NCBI GenBank assembly: GCA_036897625.1
Contig: JAYMTA010001131.1
Coordinates: 1 to 21,630 of the forward strand
Direction of reading: 5' to 3'
DNA length: 21,630 nt
Source of the DNA: Pelargonium cotyledonis
Taxonomy: Eukaryota; Streptophyta; Magnoliopsida; Geraniales; Geraniaceae
A program made the position numbers and the translations under genes. The notes under the pieces were generated by a model. It made no database searches. It was not told where the DNA came from and saw only the letters and a list, made by a program, of their open reading frames with translations. The first letter of the stretch is position 1; every line of letters starts with the position of its first letter. Positions 18,835 to 21,630 of this stretch are shown one piece after another.

Positions 18835-21630
18835 TTACGCTTCTGATGACGCCTTTGCGGGGTTGGCGCCACCTTCCTTGTGATCGCCGAAGATCCGCTC
18901 GCGGAAATCAGAAACCATCAGAGGCAGACCCTTCTTGAGGGAAACCTTCGGCGCCCAGCCGAGCAGATCCTTAGCCTTTGTGATGTCCGGCTTCCTCTTG
19001 TGCGGGTCATCCTCTGTGTTTGGCTTGAATTCTATCTTTGCATCCGGGTCAATCGTGTCCTGGACCACCTGCAACGACAATCGACAGTCACAGACCGAAG
19101 TTTCAGTATTCGGTACTTTGGCCATACCACATTTACAGAATAAAAAAACGAGGACTGGGCTCGTCTTCAACAAAAAGAGGGACAAAAGGCACGCTTTTGC
19201 TTTAGACTTTCATGGCTATAAAGTGCAATGAAATGCAAAAGAGTTGCTACACTTACCTTGGCAAGTTCAAGCATGGTGAATTCGCCCGGGTTTCCAAGAT
19301 TGAAAGGTCCCACATGCTCTCCTTCCATTAGTCGCATCAGACCCTCCACCTGTTTCAGCACAGACATTTAACGCACCATTTACTAACCTTGTTCAGTAGT
19401 ATTAAATGTACTGTATGTACGGACAAGTCTCTGTATCTAACAACCTCATGTGGGTGAAGCAATAACACAAACAAGAAAGAGTAACCTACTCCGAATACCA
19501 TATTTCAAACAACAAGATGTTAATGTAGCGCACGTTTATGAAGTTAATGTTCAAGTAAAGCATACCCTACAAGGCAATTACAAACTGCCCGCACTACCAT
19601 TTGGCCCATGCCCAAAGATTTTGGCCGCATCACAAATTTTGGGTAGGGCACAAGACAAACACAAAGTGCCCACATTACCATATGGCACAAAGTTTGGGTA
19701 GGGCACAAAACTAGAAATCACATTAAAGGAGCACCAACTTTCTGCTACACGAACAACCAAAGCATTGGGGTTTACAACTAAATGCTGAGAAGAGACCAAC
19801 AATCCTGCTTCAACCAATAAAAATTACGCCCAGAGATAGTATTTTTAAAATTTTCACTGCTTTTCAGTTTTCAGAGCAAAGACTAGACAGCTGGAGCTAC
19901 ACAACCGGACCATATCACTTGGCTACGTAAAAAGCAATAATGATAGCTAGCCCATTACGAATTTGAAATGTCTCAGTGACTCTTCACATGTTATGTACTC
20001 AACGTATTAAAACTGGCGACACATAAATATCAGGAACTAGTTTGAAACCACCCAAAATCAACTCTTTTTTACAAGACAAGCACATGGAAAACAGCATCTC
20101 CAGATCAAAGGCCTCAGCTACATCTAACCAACTTCAAGTTAAAGATCACGTTTTTTTTAAATCCCAAAAGGACCACTAAAGCACGCCTCGGCAAGTGTTG
20201 GCACTACCAACCCTAAGAGCTAACCAATAACAATCAACAACAGCGCATCCCCAATATTATAATTGTCAAGAGCACCACTTACCAGATCAGAAACATATTG
20301 GAAACTCCTAGTCTGCTTCCCGTCACCATAGACCGTCAACGGCTCCTTCCTCAATGCCTACACCATTGCCGAAAATTATCATTAACCAACCAAATTCATC
20401 AACATTTCACAGCTAAAGCCAAAATTAACACAACTCAAAAGTATAAAATGTTAAAAACCATTACCTGGGCAACAAAATTACTAACAACTCGACCGTCATC
20501 GATGCACATTCTGGGACCATATGTGTTGAAAATCCTAGCAATTCTAACCTGCACCAAGAAAAACAAAAACCCAGAAAATCTATATTAAATTCAAGATCCT
20601 TATGAATTAATTAGTTTAATTTAATTGTGATGATAAAGTAAAGAAAAAAATTTTAAAAAAATACAGACCTCAACACCAGCACCTCTATGATAGTCCATGG
20701 TCAACGTTTCGGCCGTACGTTTTCCCTCATCGTAACAACTGCGGACACCTGTCAGTGAGACCCAACACCAAAAACAAACTCTTGTTTGTCAGATTTCATG
20801 TAACCGACGAACACTGTAATTTTCTGTCAGATCTCAAACGCTAGAATTCACATTCTCAATATTACGATCATGCCCCTACCCCATTCATTAATTTAAAATT
20901 AATTACAGAAAATCAATAAACTAAACACGACTGCGTCTGTATCTGGTACAATGCGGCTCCGGAGAGACGCCGCGTCAGCCGCCCGATTGGCAGAACCGCA
21001 AATCATGGGTCTCCGGTTGACTTCCGAAAGTTAATCAAAATTACCGAACTACCCAAACGAGATCTAATCGGAGAAAAAAATGAAAATGTCGCGGTTAGGA
21101 GTCGTGACTCGCGACTCGCACCAGGTGCGAGCGACCACGTGCTCATGGCGCACGCTAGGCACCGACCCCTATGTCCAGATAACGTGCGCCGTTTCCGGCC
21201 GCCGAATGCGGAGGCGGAGATGAAGAGAGGGGAAAGAGAAAGAATCTGAGAGTGACTCACCGATTGGGGTGACGTTGCCCCACTAAGACCCTCGACCGGT
21301 GGGGGCTGCAGGGGATCACCGTACACCTCGCTGGTGCTCGTTAGCAGGAAACGCGCACCGATCCTCTTCGCGAGTCCAAGCATGTTCAATGTACCAACCA
21401 CATTGGTCTTGTGAAATCGACAACAATCTCAGTCAATGAAACCAAAATTTTCAATTTGAAAACGAAAAAAACAAATTAGTAATCGAGAAATAGAGCAGAA
21501 ATGGACGAGTGCAAGAGTTTCAAAATCAAAAGGATATGATGGTCTTGACTGGGTTGAACTTGTAATGAACAGGAGAGGCAGGACAAGCCCGGGGATAGAT
21601 CTGATTAACCCCCAGCAGCCGAGGCTCGCC
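18835..21630 (-). CDS. UXS: UDP-glucuronate decarboxylase (UDP-xylose synthase), 5' part outside window, frame disrupted in one exon
   Basis: Minus-strand exons: 21538-21630 (partial), 21261-21410, 20669-20748, 20465-20548, 20283-20357, 19257-19349 and 18835-19068 (stop at 18835-18837). The enzyme is an extended-SDR that decarboxylates UDP-glucuronate to UDP-xylose for cell-wall synthesis. Seen: [32 protein letters not shown], the active-site Y-x3-K in [58 protein letters not shown] and PHKRKPDI. The Rossmann glycine motif lies upstream of the window. The tail [14 protein letters not shown] resembles Golgi membrane-anchored UXS proteins (UXS2/UXS4 type) rather than soluble ones. Odd: exon 21261-21410 is 150 nt where conserved phase needs 148, because the ETYWGN region is replaced by a segment two bases too long. 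The translation there leaves the family frame, and regaining the family sequence needs a frame change. The two 5'-most exons also carry radical substitutions. Either this copy is decaying or the sequence near the window edge is inaccurate. Confidence 0.88.
19583..19712. repeat. Imperfect direct duplication in a UXS intron
   Basis: Two related blocks start at about 19583 and 19665. Each has a TGCCC-AC-TTACCAT-like start (ACTACCATTTGG against ATTACCATATGG) and ends TTTGGGTAGGGCACAA. They differ by an internal insertion in the first. They lie in the 933 bp intron 19350-20282 of UXS, well away from the splice sites. No function is visible. Confidence 0.65.
21411..21537 (-). other. Probable U12-type AT-AC intron in UXS
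   Basis: The exon ends GTC-AAG-ACC-ATC (21538). The intron starts ATATCCTTTT, matching the U12 donor consensus RTATCCTTT, and ends TTTCAC at 21411. The next exon then starts AAG-ACC-AAT-GTG. This junction restores the family sequence VKTI/KTNVVG exactly, at phase 0. A branch-site-like TTCATTGAC (21440-21432 on the minus strand) matches 8 of 9 positions of TTCCTTRAY, with its A about 22 nt before the acceptor, slightly far but tolerable. No GT-AG choice gives the conserved protein, because there is no GT at the exon end. Length 127 bp. Confidence 0.8.

Noticed and set aside
21003-21401. 132-codon open frame on the minus strand
   Set aside because: It is the UXS exon 21261-21410 read through its frame break and donor into the GC-rich intron; only its first third is family sequence.

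Overview
This is a piece of a plant nuclear genome, from a eudicot. The evidence is four recognisable plant genes split by many AT-rich introns, GT-AG splice sites with plant-type sequence around them, and Stowaway-type miniature transposons carrying the plant TIR word CTCCCTCCGTCCC. The lineage within eudicots cannot be fixed from the sequence; an asterid is only a guess. I saw no reverse transcriptase, integrase, capsid or envelope coding, no tRNA or rRNA gene, no CRISPR array and no bacterial operon.

Layout: (1) 453-4762, minus strand: a complete MHX gene, the vacuolar Mg2+ and Zn2+/H+ exchanger of the CaCA superfamily, with eight coding exons that join to exactly 539 codons. A GC-rich leader exon lies near 5890-6095, and a leader intron of roughly 1 kb carries four copies of a ~130 bp tandem repeat. 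(2) 6100-8203: AT-rich intergenic DNA with a G-box, a 43 bp duplication and a Stowaway MITE. (3) 8204-9510, minus strand: 60S ribosomal protein eL22 (RPL22), two exons and 124 aa, with a telo-box, site II and TATA promoter typical of plant ribosomal protein genes. (4) 9750-12180: intergenic DNA with one exon-like stretch I could not identify. (5) 12476-18059, plus strand: a monoacylglycerol-lipase-like alpha/beta hydrolase with eight exons and 350 aa. It has a 21-nt first coding exon, a 33-nt microexon, a 2.9 kb third intron full of repeats, and a CT microsatellite in its leader. (6) 18835-21630 and beyond, minus strand: the C-terminal two thirds or so of a UDP-glucuronate decarboxylase (UDP-xylose synthase), apparently of the Golgi membrane-anchored class. 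The gene runs off the window.

The four genes do not form a pathway. MHX loads divalent cations into the vacuole, RPL22 is a ribosome component, the hydrolase cleaves acylglycerols or related esters, and UXS makes UDP-xylose for cell-wall polysaccharides. RPL22 and the hydrolase are divergent; the hydrolase and UXS are convergent.

The most notable observations are: a probable U12-type AT-AC intron in UXS (21411-21537); a reading-frame break plus a cluster of radical substitutions in the two UXS exons nearest the window edge, contrasting with clean downstream exons; the 4 x 130 bp array in the MHX leader intron, together with upstream AUGs in the leader; and one repeat family sitting in two neighbouring hydrolase introns and reaching almost to a splice acceptor. 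I did not find a clearly new biological system here.
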